NCBI GenBank assembly: GCA_963931995.1
Contig: OZ008371.1
Location: 51,956,255 to 52,020,254, forward strand
Length of the DNA stretch: 64,000 bases
DNA from: Phaonia tiefii
Taxonomy: Eukaryota; Arthropoda; Insecta; Diptera; Muscidae
Direction of reading: 5' to 3'
A model generated the notes under the pieces. The model saw nothing but the letters and a program-made list of their open reading frames with translations. It had not been told where the DNA came from and did not search any database. A program made the position numbers and the translations under genes. Of the stretch, positions 33,530 through 44,040 are shown piece after piece. The first letter of the stretch is position 1. Each line of letters opens with the position of its first letter.

Positions 33530-34030
33530 TGTTACGAATAAGTAAAAGCTTTTGCTTGCTGTTAATGATTCTACTAACAGTATGTAAATAACAGACAGGT
33601 TAGTGCTGCGCCTGAAAGAATGCATTGTAACAACGTAGCAGCTTGCTAAACCAGTGGCATGAATTCACCTCAGTAAAGATAATTCTTCGCCATTCGAGAT
33701 TGTTCTACAAAGATAAGCAACAACAACAACGTCTAGAAGGTTCTTGAATTCGCTAGATATACCTTCATTTGGGTATGGTGAGTTGGTATAAATAGCGGAG
33801 GTCTTTGGAATGGACACTTCAGTTTGTGATTAAACCCCGTAAAGTAAGCAACGCGAATCGATAGTAAAATATAAGACTTGTTAAAGTTTTATAAATAAAG
33901 TAAACTGTTGTACTATATAAGTAAAATAAAAGGAAGTGATAGCATTGTAATTATCATAATTGAAAACGAACCCTGTTTTATTATTGGGAATAAAACAACG
34001 CAAAAAGGACGAATGAGGAAAATCGTAACA
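33530..34030 (+). mobile_element. Solo LTR of a Gypsy-type retrotransposon
   Basis: The 501-bp unit starts TGTTACGA and ends TCGTAACA, perfect inverted LTR ends, with the 4-bp direct repeat ATAA outside (33526-33529 and 34031-34034). It carries a TATA box (GGTATAAATAGCGG at about 33788-33801), a CAGTTTGTG initiator-like site about 30 bp downstream, and an AATAAA signal at 33894. No internal region or second LTR is present, so it arose by LTR-LTR recombination. Orientation (plus) follows from the TATA to AATAAA order. Confidence 0.88.
33788..33830 (+). promoter_or_regulatory. LTR core promoter (TATA and initiator)
   Basis: TATAAATAG at 33790 is followed about 30 bp later by 'cacttcagtttgtgatt', an insect-style TCAGT initiator. 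This would start transcription of the lost retrotransposon. Confidence 0.65.
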
Positions 34031-34064
34031 ATAATATATTTTCCATGCATGAACAGTCTTATAA

Positions 34065-35335
34065 ATGAAGGTTTTCCAATTTGAGTGATACGATTTCTAA
34101 GTGATGTTTTGGCCATTTGTAGGATGACACGATCTGTATTTTTTTTTATCTTTGTATTCAGTAATGTTTACAATTTCATCATGGAGAGACGCAAGAACAA
34201 CGTTAACAAATTATTCAATTTTTTTGTCAAAATAATAGTTCTCCAATTGCAACTTTTCGTGCGGTTTTGCCATTTTATGGTCGTAATAATCGTCGACCTG
34301 TGCTCGCTGTTCGTCAAATTGTTGCAAATTACGAGCGTACATTTTCTTTACATAATGTTGAAGTGCCAATAAGACAAAGAACCGCTCGAAGTAATGAAAA
34401 TATTGCTACCATTCAGGAAAGTTTTGCTAAAGACCGCAATTTATCAATTCCAAAACGCTGTCAACAATAGGGAGTGTCTCAAACCAAAACCTGGCGGATT
34501 TTGAGAAAGGATTTGGCCTTGCATCCATATAAAATTGTTATCACTCACGAACTAAAGCCACTGGACTACCGTAAACGCCATGAATTTGATGATTTCGTCT
34601 TGGAACAACTTAAAAACGATATAGGTTTTTTTAAGAAAATAGTTTTCTCCCATAAGGCTCACTCTCATCAGAGTGGTGCGGTAAATAAACAAAACTGTCA
34701 TCCACAAATTGTTCACGAACAACCATAACACTCACCTAAATTGACAGTTTGATGTGGTTTTTGGTCTAGTGGAATCATCGGTCCGAACTTCCTTCGAAAG
34801 AAACTGGTAACACCGTTACTGTCGGTATAGATCGATGATAACAAACTTTTTATTGTCGAAATTGGAAGAAGAACATCTGGACTATATCTGATTCCACCAA
34901 GACGGGGCTACGTGGCACACAGCACGTGCAACAACCAAATTATTGTGAGAATAGTTTGGAGATTCGATTATTTCAAGAAATTGCGACATTGAGTGGCCTC
35001 CAAGAAGTTGTGATTTAACACCATTAGACCATTTCTTATGTGGTTATTTGAAGTCATCGGTCCTTAGCAATAAACCAGACTCCTTTCAAGCTTTACAAGT
35101 CAACATTGAACGTGCTATTCATGGCATACGACTTGATTTAGTGGAAAAAGTGCTCGCAAATGTTCATCACATTCGTTGCTGCAAAAGAAAACGTGGGGGC
35201 CATTTGAAAGGCCTTTTGTTCAAAATTTAATTGTATCGATTATACTTCAAATTAAATAAAAAACATTTGAATCTCCTTAACAATTAGTGTGTGTTTTTTT
35301 TTAAATAGACCACATCAGTCAAACTGGAAAACCCT
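34065..35335 (+). mobile_element. DD41D mariner, full-length but heavily mutated (family C)
   Basis: Ends GGTTTTCCAATTTGAGTGAT (left, 34069) and the complement with ATCAGTCAAACTGGAAAACC (right, about 35313-35332) are inverted, about 22 of 27 matching. Length about 1.27 kb is that of a complete element. The TIR differs from the other two DD41D groups in the window, so three lineages are present. Confidence 0.84.
34182..35227 (+). pseudogene. DD41D mariner transposase, many frameshifts
   Basis: Starts MERRKNNVN. In changing frames the HTH part reads LPFYGRNNRRPVLAVRQIV, the linker PIRQRTARSNENIATIQESF, then TWRILRKDLALHPYKIVITH and LKPLDYRKRHEFDDFVLEQL. The first catalytic block is FSHKAHSHQSGAVNKQNC, where the usual Asp-Glu of FSDEAHF is changed to His-Lys. 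Later blocks (WCGFWSSGIIGP, then degraded QDGATWHTA and PPRSCDLTPLD equivalents) are out of frame, and it ends GHLKGLLFKI. Clearly dead and older than the other DD41D copies here. Confidence 0.83.
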
Positions 35336-35445
35336 TTACTATAATTTAAAGATGTTTATCAGTTACGTTTCTGGACACCAAGTACTATAGGCAAAAATGT
35401 TGGATCTCGCAGCTCTGATTAAGGCTAGTAAATTTGATTTGATTT

Positions 35446-35739
35446 GGCCGTCGGTGGTGCAATGGTTAGTGTGCGCGGCTCTTGTACATGAGATCCTGGG
35501 TTCGAACCCTGCTCTGACCACCTTCAAGTTTCTTTCGGCGGCGGTCACCTCGCATAGTGACGGCGACACTATCGAGTATATAGCCATGAAAAAGCTTCTC
35601 AAATTACCGTTCGGAATCGGTGTAAAACTGTAGGTCCCAATCAGTGAGTGAAAACTGGAAAGCGCACAGATCAGTGATTGTGAGAAGTTCTCCCCGGTCC
35701 CTTCATGGGATGTAATGGGAAACCATTTATTTATTTTTA
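35446..35739 (+). mobile_element. tRNA-derived SINE, best-preserved copy 2
   Basis: The head GGCCGTCGGTGGTGCAATGG carries box A, and GGTTCGAACCC at about 35507 is a perfect box B. The body is unrelated to tRNA ('ggcggcggtcacctcgcata', 'gtaggtcccaatcagtgag') and the tail is a short A/T-rich run. A 10-bp direct repeat TAAATTTGAT flanks it (35429-35438 and 35740-35749), the mark of LINE-assisted insertion. Pol III would transcribe it from within. Confidence 0.92.
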
Positions 35740-35749
35740 TAAATTTGAT

Positions 35750-36265
35750 AGTGTTGTGCTTGATGTGAAACAACTCGTATTTGTATTGATTGTTCTTATG
35801 GACTAGCAACCATTTCAGATAAAGTCGTTCAAGTAATATGTTTCCAAAAAAAATCGCCGACATCAAAACGGGGCATCCAATCACTAAAATAAGTAAGCGG
35901 TATCATATTAAATGCAAAACGGTGTCTCAAGATACTAATTGATGCTAAATAGTATCTTTAGCAACCACGAAAAGTCATACTAAATAAACTCGGCTCTTTG
36001 TCACTTTTTGGATTTGGACTTTATTAACACTAAATAGTTTTTTATTAAATTAATGTATTTAAATATTTATAATATTTAAGCCTCTACGTCCAAAAATTTT
36101 AATACTATTATCATATCGAACCTTTTTCTCCTCTCCTGTAAGGACATGAAGCTGCTGTTACATCTTTTTGGATGTTAGATGACGAAATAGTTATTGATAT
36201 TTTTAACATCTCCTTTATTTATTTAAACAATGCAACAGTAAGAAACAGTATTACAGAACAAAGTT
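35750..36265. other. Unassigned sequence
   Basis: No gene or repeat recognised. A small inverted motif 'actaaataaact'/'agtatc' set near 35930-36030 looks incidental. Confidence 0.3.
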
Positions 36266-36483
36266 TATAGAAACTGTTCACGAAGACAAAGTCGGTCAAC
36301 GAATTCTCTCCATTGATTTCCGTCTATTGCATTTAACTTAATTTGATCCCAGGATAGTCAAGTTTGATTATATTCCTTTTCCAGGCACCACGTCCATATA
36401 TTTGGCGGTCTTCCTGGCTCTCGACACCCCTCCGTGTTGCATTCAAGCGCCGCTCTAATAATATCTCAAGTTGGGTGCCTAAG
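36265..36483 (-). pseudogene. C-terminal end of a LINE ORF2
   Basis: Read on the minus strand, one frame gives GCREPGRPPNIWTWCLEKEY followed, after a stop, by LSWDQIKLNAIDGNQWREFV and DRLCL. The GRPxxTW...W..A...A.D..xWRxxVxxLC pattern is the standard end of RTE/CR1-style LINE proteins. Only about 70 residues remain, and a mariner adjoins its upstream side. Confidence 0.75.
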
Positions 36484-36485
36484 TA

Positions 36486-37297
36486 ACGGGTCCGCCAAAT
36501 AACTTTTTTTTTTTTGAAAATGCTATAAAAAAAAAAACTACTGAAAAACAACTACTACTGCAGCTGTATTTCACCAATGACTTCACGACTATTGTCCTTT
36601 AAAGCGTCAATTGTCTCTGGCTTGTCGGCGTAACACTTACTTCTGAGGGCACCCCGCAAATAATAGTCGAACGGTGTCAAAGCGCAGCTCCGAGGTGACC
36701 AAACAACATCTGCTCTGCGGCTGATAATGCGATCTTCAAAAACAGTCCGCAAATCATCGAGTGTAGCTTCGGCTGTGTGGCACGTAGCTCCGTCCTGTTG
36801 AAACCAAAAATTCATTCAACATGCCACGATAACGATCGCCATTGACTGTAACGGCCACTCCTTGCTCATTTTCGAAGAAAAATTACCCAATTATGCCTCT
36901 GGACCAAAATCCGCACCAAACAGTGACTCGTTTTGGGTGCATCGGCTTTTCAATGTATGCGTGCGGGTTTTCCGTGCCCCAAATGCAACAATTTTGCTTG
37001 TTTACATACCCGTCAAGATCAAAATGAGCTGCATCTGAAAAGATGTTTTTTTTTTGGCAAAATCGGCATCTTCTGTAAGTCGACATTCTGCAACATTATC
37101 ATGATTTTCAAAGTAATATCGCAATATTGCCCAACATTGTTCAAGCGTATACACAACCATATTCGTTCAGGATAAAACGATAGAACTAATTATCTGGAAG
37201 GATAAAACTAATTATCTGTCAAATCAGACATGAGCTAAGTGTTACCATTCACGAAATAAGCACTAGTTGAAAAAAAAAAGTTAGATGGCGGACTCTT
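36486..37297 (-). mobile_element. DD41D mariner, internally deleted copy B
   Basis: Same family as 2671-3618, opposite strand. Ends: ACGGGTCCGCCAAATAACTT at 36486 and the complement with GGCGGACTC at 37288-37296, TA outside. About 812 bp. It shares with copy A the exact loss of the region between GNVAE and the segment ending TEDADFAK. It also lacks about 75 bp coding the C-terminus (after EIQLQ). Confidence 0.87.
36555..37180 (-). pseudogene. DD41D transposase with in-frame HTH deletion
   Basis: The minus-strand start (MVVYTLEQCWAILRYYFENH) leads directly to NVAECRLTEDADFAKK, an in-frame junction that removes most of the DNA-binding region. A one-base change in the T-run near 37048 then shifts the frame. 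Catalytic blocks: HFDLDGYVNKQNC, VTVWCGFWSRGIIG, WFQQDGATCHTAEAT (second Asp) and CALTPFDYYL, where the usual CDL Asp is Ala and the catalytic Asp in PFD remains. A deletion near 36800-36825 removes part of the region between VNGD and NFWFQQ. Confidence 0.84.
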
Positions 37298-37299
37298 AT

Positions 37300-38220
37300 A
37301 TGTCCGATTCAAATTCAATTTCTTCTATGTATATCCACTTCAAAAGGACTGTTACATGTACGTTGCCAGAGTCGTTCATTATGAATTGTATTTGATGATG
37401 TATTTATGAATTGACAACGATTGACAAACGTTTGCAATCTTTTTCACTGTCACCTTCGTCATTTATATTTAGTAGGTAATAATTAAATATTACTCATACG
37501 CATGTGATCATAATATCCAACGACAACTTTTAGCTATTTTTCAGATAACAATATGTGATAATTTTGACGACGACGTTTGCCTTTAATTGAACTTGTAGCG
37601 AAAACCATTGTTATCACATTGGGGTGAAAGTTCTAGCATTAATTCTACAGCTTTTATCATAATTTTGCCTATATTCACAATAATTTTCACTCTCTAATCT
37701 AATTATCCTGGACATATATAATATTTATCCTTCAGACGTTACATGTTCCTCTGGCAGCAATATGGTAGGTATACCAACACACTTTAATCAACCTTTAGGG
37801 CAAGCACCATAAACACTGTTAGGACTTCGAAATAAATTCAACCTTAATATCAGCAGTGACTGAAGAAAAACTAGTAATGATGATGAAAGTCATAAAAAGG
37901 CGATGGAGTTGACGAGAACGATGATGATGATGAGAGCAATGGTTATGATGGGAATGGGAGTGATGCCATTGTCGGCATGGATGATTAAATGGCAAAAACC
38001 CAAAGAGAACTCTCTAATTAAGATGAATAAAGGCTTTCCTGCAACTACCATTATCCTTTACTGAATGATTTGCAGCATCACATAATTAGGGCAACAGATT
38101 GACTGTTGATGAAAGCCACTCCAATATGTGAATGAACTCGTGGAGTTTGTTGATGTTTTCTATGATTGATGAGGAGGAAATATGATGTGAAATGATTTAA
38201 ATGAATAATAATTTTGCCAA
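37300..38220. other. Unassigned sequence with (GAT)n tracts
   Basis: Short gatgat-type repeats occur at 37875-37960. Nothing else is recognised. Confidence 0.35.
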
Positions 38221-38233
38221 AGTCGGCAGATTA

Positions 38234-38561
38234 AATAAATAAATAAATGGTTTCCCATTACATCCCATGATTTGACCGGGGAGAACTTCTCACAAACACT
38301 GAGCTGTGCGCTTTCCAGTTTTCACTCACTGATTGATTGGGACCTACAGTTTTACACCGATTCCGAACGATATTTTTGAGAAGCTTTTTCATGACTATAT
38401 ACTCGATAGTGTCGCCGTCACTATGCGAGGTGACCGCCGCCGACAGAAATTTGAAGGAGGTCAGAGCAGGGTTCGAACCCAGGATCTCATGTACCCAGGA
38501 TCTCATGTAAGAACCGCGCACACTAACCATTGCACCACCGACGGCCAGCTATTGCACCACG
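38234..38561 (-). mobile_element. tRNA-derived SINE copy 3, with 13-bp target duplication
   Basis: On the minus strand it begins with a doubled head (GTGGTGCAAT twice) and has GGTTCGAACCC-type box B; 'cccaggatctcatgta' is also duplicated. The A/T tail is (aaat)n at 38234. AGTCGGCAGATTA lies on both sides (38221-38233 and 38562-38574), a perfect 13-bp target duplication, so the copy is fairly young. Confidence 0.92.
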
Positions 38562-38643
38562 AGTCGGCAGATTATTGATGTATAAAATCAAGCTATAGAC
38601 AGTGACGTATAATTAATATTATTACGCGCATATTACTCATATG

Positions 38644-38901
38644 TAACCAGGCCACCTTTGTGTGACCAAAAAGCGGAACTCATGGAGTAAAAAACCAAAA
38701 CCTTTTGGTTTTAAATAAAAAAAATATATAAAAATTCAAGTATTTAGTTAAAATTAGACTAAATAGATAAACCAAAATGTTCTATGTTATATACAACCAA
38801 GATTTTAATTTAGACTCCAGTCGAGGGGAGACTCCCAAAAAGCCGAACAGCCCCACAAATGCGTGACAATCCTGCCAAAAGCGGGACCGTTGGTCAGGTT
38901 A
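38644..38901. mobile_element. 258-bp MITE with 8-bp target duplication CTCATATG
   Basis: TAACCAGGCCACC at 38644 and its partner TTGGTCAGGTTA ending at 38901 are inverted with a few mismatches. CTCATATG abuts both ends (38636-38643 and 38902-38909). Eight-base duplications point to hAT- or P-type transposase supply. The interior is AT-rich and non-coding. Confidence 0.85.
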
Positions 38902-39124
38902 CTCATATGTGACCTGGAATGAAGAAGGTTACCTAATAGTGTATCATAACTCTAATTTCGTGCTTTTTCCAATTATGACGGAGAGTAACCCAAATCGACG
39001 GGTGCCTATTATCTCTAAAATATGATTTCACACAGTAGGGCCAATTTTTCATTTCAGGCTACATATACTGTCGCTATCAGCGTTTTGGCAAATATCCAAC
39101 ACTAATTTATTAACATGCATTCTG

Positions 39125-39305
39125 TCAATAATGCAACGTTTAGTGTGTGACTTTTGTATATGAGAAAATGTGTTCGATTCCCAATCTAACCACCTTGGAC
39201 TTCATTCCTCGATGATTACCCCGCATAGAGACAGCGGCACTTTCGAGTAATTTCTATGAAAAAGCATATGAATAGACGCCGTTTCGGAGCAGCGGTGAAA
39301 CTAGA
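39125..39305 (+). mobile_element. tRNA-derived SINE copy 4, diverged
   Basis: Contains 'tgtgttcgattcccaatcta' (box B region), 'ccgcatagagacagcggcac' and 'tttcggagcagcggtgaaac', aligning with the SINE body but with many changes. The head and tail are missing. Confidence 0.68.
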
Positions 39306-40924
39306 AATTTACAAATTTTCTAATTTACAAAATATTTGGCATATTAATTAAGGCACATAATTCATAATAATTCCCCTTATACACGCTGAAAAATCTGTCT
39401 TTTTCTGTTGTTTGGATGCAAACATAACGTTTTTGTAGCTTGTCGCTAATATACTATACTTGTGCCCAAACACATCGTGTTTGCCATCCAATATAATATG
39501 TTTGAACCACAATGATTCATAGGTTATAATATATGTTTTTGAGACCAAAAAGGAAATCCCGAGAATTCCTAATTTTTTATTTTAAAGTCATATCATCAAA
39601 TATAAAAAGATTTATAGATATTAATCTACAGCTTTCTTTAGTTCGTTGACTTATAGTGATATTTTACGTAGAATAGTTTTTCAATACACACCAACCCCCC
39701 TGAATGCAGTTTTGTGAGACAATTTAGCGCCAACTCGGAACAAGTACGAAATTGATCCTTAAAAAGATTTTCAGCTTTCACTTATTTTTGGCATTCAAGT
39801 TGAATTTTGAGCTTCGATGTATTATGAAACTTATATTAGAATTCTATGGAGAAAATTGTTGTAGTACATTTTAACCCCTTACATCCCCGTTTCAGGGGTG
39901 CTTTTTACCCTTTTCCGCAAGAAGAACAAAAAATAACCATTTATTGAGGCGGTAGGGGGTTAAATTATTCCACAAAAATATTTATTGTAAATCTTTACAT
40001 AAAATTGCTGAACACATCCTAAACCTAAAATGTAAGGATAACATGGTTTCCTATACCGATTCATCATGAGAGTTTGCCAAAGGGGACATTTTTTAACCCC
40101 TCTACCAGAATCCGTTGTCAGAACCTTGGTAGTGTTTTTTTTTTGTGTTCCACAGTGTTATGATTAATATAGGGTAATTCAGGAAGTTCCGGACAAATTT
40201 CTCCATCGTATTCCTTGGCTCATTTCATGAAGAAACGTCCACTAGGACCGTGTCCGCAAATGCAAGGGTGCGAAATGGCGGCTGGTTAAAAATTTTCGGA
40301 TTGTCGATCGGAGGGTAGTAGGGTGAAGTTGCTAACTTCTGCGCCAGTGGCCGGATTTTAGGGCTTGTTGGAAATGTCTTTAAGAGGCCTTTCAGAATCA
40401 TTAAAAAAAGTAGAAAAAAGTCAAATCGCCGAGATACAGAGCTTTCGGAAAAAAATGGGAAAAAAATTCACATATCCTCAATTTGCTCAGCAAGATGGCA
40501 GGTAACTTATGCTTTTTTTCCACTGAAAGATAGCCATACCTCTTGCCTTTCCAAAATGACCTACTCGAAGCCCAGAGGTCTTACCGTTCCAAAGTTATGA
40601 CCATTTTACTGAAATGCAAAAATGTTTGTTTTTGTTTTTGGAAGCGAAATAACAGCACACATTTATTTGTTTTTGTAAATTAACACGTTTGAGATTTCAT
40701 TTTATTGAAATTGTTGGCTGAAGAATCAAAAACATAAGGGAAAAAAAACATTTGATGTTAAAGGAAGTTTTCAATGTGGTTCCTATTTTCTACTAAACAC
40801 AATTGCGGCCGTTTGCGAAGCACATCCACCACGTTTAGTTCACTCATCTTTTCACGAACTTTCACCGCAGCTTGGAATTGAATTTTATCAGTTCAGAAAT
40901 GCTGATTTCGATTCATTTTATTAA
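39306..40924. other. Unassigned sequence
   Basis: No coding family recognised. The region 39890-40110 has 'ttaaccccttacatccccg' and related pyrimidine-rich words in both orientations, possibly a decayed foldback. At 40150 'ccacagtgttatgatt' resembles a CACAGTG-family end, but no partner end was found. Confidence 0.35.
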
Positions 40925-41275
40925 TACTGTATAATGTTGACTGGTCTGAATGGATGCAAAGTGATGTTGTTGCTGTTGGTTATGAGAAATTCCTTAAGCG
41001 GGTTTGGGGTAACTGTTGAAGAGAATGTTCCACGTATGAGACCTCGGGTGTACAAATTGCCTTGGCATACGAAAGGTTTAAAAAAGCTAAAAAATCAGAA
41101 AAATTAATTTTTTATATACTTACATTATATGCGGGCATTTAAGTTTTTAAAATAAATTCCTTTGTAGTCAATATATCAAGAGTTACAATGAATCTTTAAA
41201 AGTAAATCCGAAACAATTTTTCACATTTATTCGATCGAAGAGAAATTCGTCCAGTATTCCATCATGTGTAACGTA

Positions 41276-42218
41276 AAGGGGTTTTCAACAGAGACGCTAC
41301 AAAAGTAAACCGATAGGGACAGCAAACGACACCATATTTTTCCCCGCTCTTTTGACATTTCTCTTCAGTAAGGTTTGCCATTTCATCATGGAAAGATATA
41401 CGAGCCAACAACGGGTCGAAATTACTAAAATTTACTACCGAAATTTGGAGTCAGTGGCCTCAACTTTAAGAGCGGAAAATCATCGGAAATCACCTTCAGC
41501 GATGAGGCTCATTTCTGGCTGAATGGCTTCGTCAATAAGCAAAATATGCGTTATTGGTCAGACAACAATCCACACGTAATCCATGAATCATCATTGCATC
41601 CCGAAAACATTACGGTTTGGTGCGGTTTATGGGCCGGTGGTGTCATTGGGCCGTGCTTCTTCCGTGATGATCAAGACCGGCACATTACTGTGAATGCGAA
41701 TCGCTACCGTTCAATGATAACCGAATATTTTTGGCCCCAATTGGATAATATGGACTTGGAGGACATGTGGTTCCAACAGGACGGCGCCACAAGCCACACA
41801 GCGAATGTCACAATCAATATATTGGAAACCAAGTTTGGTGAACGTGTTATCTCACGAAATGGCCCAGTCGATTGGCCGCCTCGGTCGTGCGATTTGACGC
41901 CGTTAGATTAATTTCCTGTGGGGCTACGTCAAGTCTATGGTCTATGCCAACAAGCCAGCGACGATTGATGAACTTCGTACGAATATCGAACCTGAAATTG
42001 CAGCAGTATCGGCCGATTTATGCTTAAAAACCGTCGAAAATTGGGTCCAGCGTCTGGACATCTGCTAGCGTGCCCGTGGTGGCCATGCAAAAGAAATCGA
42101 GTTCCATACATAATGGCATCGAACATACTTTCACAGGAATAAAGAATTTCATTGGTATCTAAAACCGGTTTTGTTTTATTTAAAAAAACTTTTGTAGCGC
42201 TCTTATTGAAAAGCCTTT
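41276..42218 (+). mobile_element. DD41D mariner (family B), internally deleted, in the LINE
   Basis: Ends AAGGGGTTTTCAACAGAGAC (41277) and the complement ..CTCTTATTGAAAAGCC at 42215 pair, both reading on into GCGCTACAAAAGT. TA flanks at 41274-41275 and 42219-42220. Excising it with one TA rejoins LINE codons CVTY and NNVV. About 350 bp between 'tttaagagcg' and 'gaaaatcatc' are missing relative to the copy at 57963. Confidence 0.9.
41389..42115 (+). pseudogene. DD41D transposase (family B), central deletion and frameshift
   Basis: The frame begins MERYTSQQRVEITKIYYRNL and is cut at LRA, jumping to the pre-catalytic KIT/FSDEAHFWLNGFVNKQ. The catalytic segment is open at 41546-41911: VTVWCGLWAGGVIGP-like text, WFQQDGATSHTANVT with intact Asp, and CDLTPLD where an extra A creates a stop right after the third catalytic Asp. 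The C-terminal 50 residues continue in another frame (VYANKPATIDELRTNI-like). Spacing of 41 residues between the last two Asp confirms the group. Confidence 0.86.
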
Positions 42219-42529
42219 TATAATAACGTAGTTTCTAACTATATTCAGGATTCTGTTAATTTGTTTAAAGATTTTTTTCATTCGAGTTTTGCTAAGAACG
42301 TTGCTGCTGTCAATATACATGATTTCGATCATATCACGTCTTATGTTTATATCGGGGCTTTGGTTGCGTTTGATGATGATATTACATCGGGTATTTAAAA
42401 ACTTGCAAATTCTTACAAAAGTGATGTAGATAGAATTTCGGCCTTCTTCTAAAGGAATGTGCATCAATATTTGTTTTACCGCTTTGAATATTGTTTTCTA
42501 AATCACTTTCTTCTGGTTATTATATTCAG

Positions 42530-43011
42530 AATTGGAAATATGCTTCGGTTTTGCCTGTTTTTGAATCTGGGGATAAAACCAATGTTTCTAATTGTCCCCC
42601 CAATATCAAAATTACCTAATATAGCTAAAATATTGGAACACATTGTGTATGATAATATATTTTGTCATTTCAAGCATTCTCTTAGCCTATATCAGCATGG
42701 TTTCATTGCTGGCCGTTCCACAACTACTAACCTAGCTATTTTTACAAATTTTTGTATACGTAACATCGAAAAAGGTGTTCAAACCGATACAATATATACA
42801 GATTTCTCCAAAGCATTCGATAAAGTAAATCATGATATATTGGGTTTCACTCCTCTATTTTGAATTGGTTTCGGTCCTTTTTGGATCCTTGTTATTTATT
42901 ATATATTTGTAAATGACATTGGTCTATGTTTTTTAAACTGTAGACACCATGTGCATACAACATGATCTTAAAATTTTCAAGGCTATTAAGACTGTGAATG
43001 ATGTTATATTA
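42530..43011 (+). pseudogene. LINE reverse transcriptase, YADD damaged
   Basis: Blocks seen: YASVLPVFESGDKTNVSN, PPISKLPNIAKILEHIVYDN (the usual RPIS is PPIS), YQHGFIAGRSTTTNLAIF and IYTDFSKAFDKVNHDIL with the first catalytic Asp. A deletion removes the primer-grip and GVPQGS region, jumping to FGPFWILVIYYIFVNDIG. The YADD site is reduced to AYN-DLKIF-like text by a small deletion near 42955. The frame continues as AIKTVNDVI up to the CACAGTG element and resumes LQDDISRVTAWSKAVQH at 45612. Clade is probably Jockey/CR1. Confidence 0.82.
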
Positions 43012-44040
43012 CACAGTGCAACACGAAAAAATATAACCATATCGGACACCACTACGTGATAAAACACCAAAAAAAAATGACCCCTGTCTCCCAGTCTTGC
43101 CCAAAGTCCTCCAGGTTATTTTTATGGGTCCCCAAAGAAGTGGGGCCTCGGTGTCATTTTTGCAAAAAACGATCATTTTCTCAAGCTCATATCTTGCAAA
43201 CCGTTCGGAATTTTGATTTACTCTCTGAGGGAAAGTTGTAGCTCTTGCCATAAAAAACAAAAATTGTAAACATATAAAATCAAAAAAAAACTTCGTCTTC
43301 AAGGTCAAAATCGCGAAAAACTTTAAAAAATTAGCGAAAATTCGCCCAAAAAGTGTTTTTTTATTTTCCGCTTTTACGAACAAATTTACATTATGAAAAA
43401 TGCGCCAATGTTCTTTGGCCTGGTGGAGCTTACAGTGCTGATTAAAACCCGAAGGTTTTTTTTGGGAGGCCGATCCAACTTCTTGAGATATAGGCCTTTA
43501 TAGATTGAGTATATAATCGGTTATATCTCACCCATTTCTTATCCGATCTGGTTGAGATGGGTATCATTAAGAAGACATTTGAAAACGCTATAAATCTGTA
43601 TATAAACATGTTAATTTTTATTAACTCATTTGGGGCAAATTAAAAAAAAAGGAAGATTTTTTAACCTCACTTTTTTAATAAAAATCTGGTTTTCTCAAAA
43701 AAAAGCCCTAGTAAACTTATTTCTTCCTAGACTCGGTAAAAGACAACACTTCAAGCTTTTTTTTAAGGTACAATACTCCGCATTAACCCTTCTAATACCG
43801 GATATAGTGAGGTTTTTCTAACAAAAGTACTTCATGGGAGCCAAAATTTCGCTTAAAAACAATTGAAGTGAAAGAAAATAAGCGATTTCTTAAAAAAAAT
43901 GTTGATTTCCAAACCTTTAAACGTAAATAATTGTCAGTCAGGAGACCGAGTGTTTGAGTGCACACTGTACCTTCACTGATAGTAGTGGAATTTAATAAAA
44001 ATTCTCAAGCTGGTGGGTGAGCTCCCGTGCCCAAACTATC

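Noticed and set aside
35397..35633. ORF with WPSVVQWLVCAALVHEILGS
   Set aside because: It is the SINE head read as protein. Such false peptides recur at other SINE copies.
37870..37985. Acidic/Met-rich coding exon over gatgatgat repeats
   Set aside because: Explained by trinucleotide repeats; stops occur in all frames nearby.
40145..40700. Another CACAGTG-family element
   Set aside because: Only a single end-like word (ccacagtgttatgatt) was found; no partner end, arm similarity or TTA pair.
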